Shown piece after piece: positions 11,743 to 12,547 of a stretch of DNA of 12,547 nucleotides. Source of the stretch: Clostridia bacterium (GTDB lineage: Bacteria > Bacillota > Clostridia > CAKSNL01 > HGM11501). The position numbers and the translations under genes are program-made. Below the pieces are notes generated by a model. It searched no databases, was not told the DNA's origin, and worked only from the letters and a program-made list of their open reading frames with translations. The stretch lies in contig JAUNRD010000026.1 in the NCBI GenBank assembly GCA_030535815.1, forward strand, positions 1 to 12,547, read 5' to 3'. Position 1 is the stretch's first letter; the number at the start of each line of letters is the position of its first letter.

Positions 11743-12477
11743 ATGGATCTTAATTTCAGTTTTCCAAAAGAACTCGCAAGGGTAAAGGATGAGAAAATAC
11801 CTGTTGTTTTGTGTGGCGGAACGGTGGAATATCACGGTGCTCACTGTTCTTTCGGATGCGACTCTTTAATTGCCGAAGGACTTATAAAAAAGCTTTCAGA
11901 AAAAAAAGAAATTATGATTTATCCCACGGTTTATTACAGCCCCTCAAGCTATGCCGTTGCCGACGAAACCAGCGGAACAGTACACATTGAAGAGGATGTC
12001 TTTGAATCCTACCTTTTCGGGATATTCAAAAATATGCTTTATGCAGGGCTTCGTAACATTTATGTTGTAATACACCACCAGTTTGAATCCGAAAGCCTTA
12101 TGCCGATGACGCTATCCTATATGAAGGCGGCAAAGCGTGCCACAATGCGCTATCTGGAGGAAACCCTTGGCAAAGGCTGGTGGGGCAGCGAAAGCTTTTC
12201 TGACTACTATGACAATCTCGGCGGAGGCGATGACCCGTTTTCCTGGATAAAGGTAATTCCCACAATGAGCACAGAAGTTCAGAAAGCAACAGGCTATGAC
12301 CATGCAGGAAAATATGAGTGCTCTATTTTAATGGCATTATACCCTGACTCAGTAAAAAAAGAACGCCTCGGTGACATACACCACTGGTTTGCAGAAAGTG
12401 CAAAGGACGCATCCGTTGAACTGGGCAATATAATGGTTAAAAAATCTCTTATTTACCTTGATGAAAAAGTAAAATAA
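11743..12477 (+). CDS. Creatininase-superfamily amidohydrolase
   Basis: 244 residues, the normal size for creatininase-fold enzymes, which open cyclic or linear amide bonds (creatinine amidohydrolase, FAPy deformylase, MftE-type peptidase). The first metal cluster is GGTVEYHGAHCSFGCD: Glu29, His31 and Asp40, matching the ExH...D spacing of the family. The end has the family signature DHAGKYECSILMALYP (Glu192 before CS, usually ETS). The central motif is unusual: relatives read NGHGGN or NGHYEN, here VIHHQFESE (109-117), so His111 or His112 would have to serve as the ligand. Longer reading frames upstream cross the ASRT gene. ATG 11743 follows AAGGAGGA (11731-11738), which overlaps the ASRT stop. 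Last gene seen in the operon. No intrinsic terminator follows before the insertion element. Confidence 0.88.
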   Translation: MDLNFSFPKELARVKDEKIPVVLCGGTVEYHGAHCSFGCDSLIAEGLIKKLSEKKEIMIYPTVYYSPSSYAVADETSGTVHIEEDVFESYLFGIFKNMLYAGLRNIYVVIHHQFESESLMPMTLSYMKAAKRATMRYLEETLGKGWWGSESFSDYYDNLGGGDDPFSWIKVIPTMSTEVQKATGYDHAGKYECSILMALYPDSVKKERLGDIHHWFAESAKDASVELGNIMVKKSLIYLDEKVK

Positions 12478-12497
12478 AAAACAGCAGGCAACTGATA

Positions 12498-12547
12498 TGC
12501 ACCCCAAAAGTTAGACACTTTTGGAGGTGCATATTTTTATGGGTAAA
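12498..12547 (+). mobile_element. Left end of an IS3-family insertion sequence, truncated by the window
   Basis: The terminal sequence TGCACCCCAAAAGTTAGACA (12498-12517) is of the type seen at IS3-family (IS150-like) inverted repeats. Positions 12495-12510 and 12518-12534 also form a near-perfect stem with one bulged A (12525), loop TTAGACA. The exact outer boundary may instead be the TG at 12493. The right end and any target duplication lie outside the window. Confidence 0.75.
12539..12547 (+). CDS. Start of the IS3-family transposase orfA (partial)
   Basis: Only the first three codons (Met-Gly-Lys) are present. GGAGGT at 12523-12528 sits 10 bases before the ATG. IS3-family orfA proteins of this type commonly begin MGK and continue into a helix-turn-helix. 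That continuation is outside the window, so the call rests on position behind the terminal repeat. Confidence 0.6.

Noticed and set aside
10183..12477. Naming the operon as a creatinine/creatine degradation pathway
   Set aside because: The fold families fit, but creatinase Glu262 is not conserved and the creatininase central motif is altered. The substrate is left open.

Overview
The window looks like a piece of chromosome from a moderately AT-rich, low-GC Gram-positive anaerobe, most likely a gut-type member of the Clostridia. The basis is the strong AAGGAGG-type ribosome binding sites, near-consensus sigma-A promoters, short intergenic gaps, a rubredoxin-fused flavoprotein typical of anaerobes, and a compact rplM-rpsI pair. 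I cannot name the species.

Left end (1-700): a strong hairpin terminator is followed by a minus-strand REP-associated tyrosine transposase (RAYT, IS200-like HUH family). Its coding sequence contains, in frame, two nearly identical GC-rich palindromes in opposite orientation (313-337 and 485-509). These look like a pair of REP elements carried inside the transposase gene.

Minus-strand housekeeping (694-4062): an operon of an MBL-fold hydrolase, a NagD-type HAD phosphatase and a flavin reductase-rubredoxin fusion (Hrb type) reads away from a promoter near 3040-3067. Upstream of it lie rpsI (S9) and rplM (L13), with their own consensus promoter, an A-tract-rich upstream region and a strong terminator.

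Plus-strand housekeeping (4221-6800): a HAD phosphatase and the tRNA methylthiotransferase mtaB form a short operon. A perfect TTGACA-17-TATAAT promoter overlaps the mtaB stop codon and drives a coiled-coil, DivIVA-like gene. A minus-strand GNAT acetyltransferase converges on that gene, and the two share a hairpin. Transcribed away from the GNAT gene are a short Ppx/GppA phosphatase and, overlapping its end by 19 bases, a short QueG-like 4Fe-4S protein.

Right end (9106-12547), the least ordinary part: an AraC-type regulator is transcribed divergently from a tightly coupled three-gene operon. The operon encodes (i) a creatinase/aminopeptidase-fold (M24) protein in which two canonical metal-binding aspartates are replaced, as in creatinase; (ii) a homologue of the Anabaena sensory rhodopsin transducer (ASRT), with no rhodopsin in view; and (iii) a creatininase-superfamily amidohydrolase. 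All three ribosome binding sites are strong, and two overlap the preceding stop codon. My inference is a regulated pathway that senses and hydrolyses a small amide, guanidino or lactam compound, with the ASRT-like protein as a binding or scaffolding partner. The substrate is unknown. About 20 bases after the last gene an IS3-family element begins and runs out of the window, so it may have cut off or displaced further operon genes.
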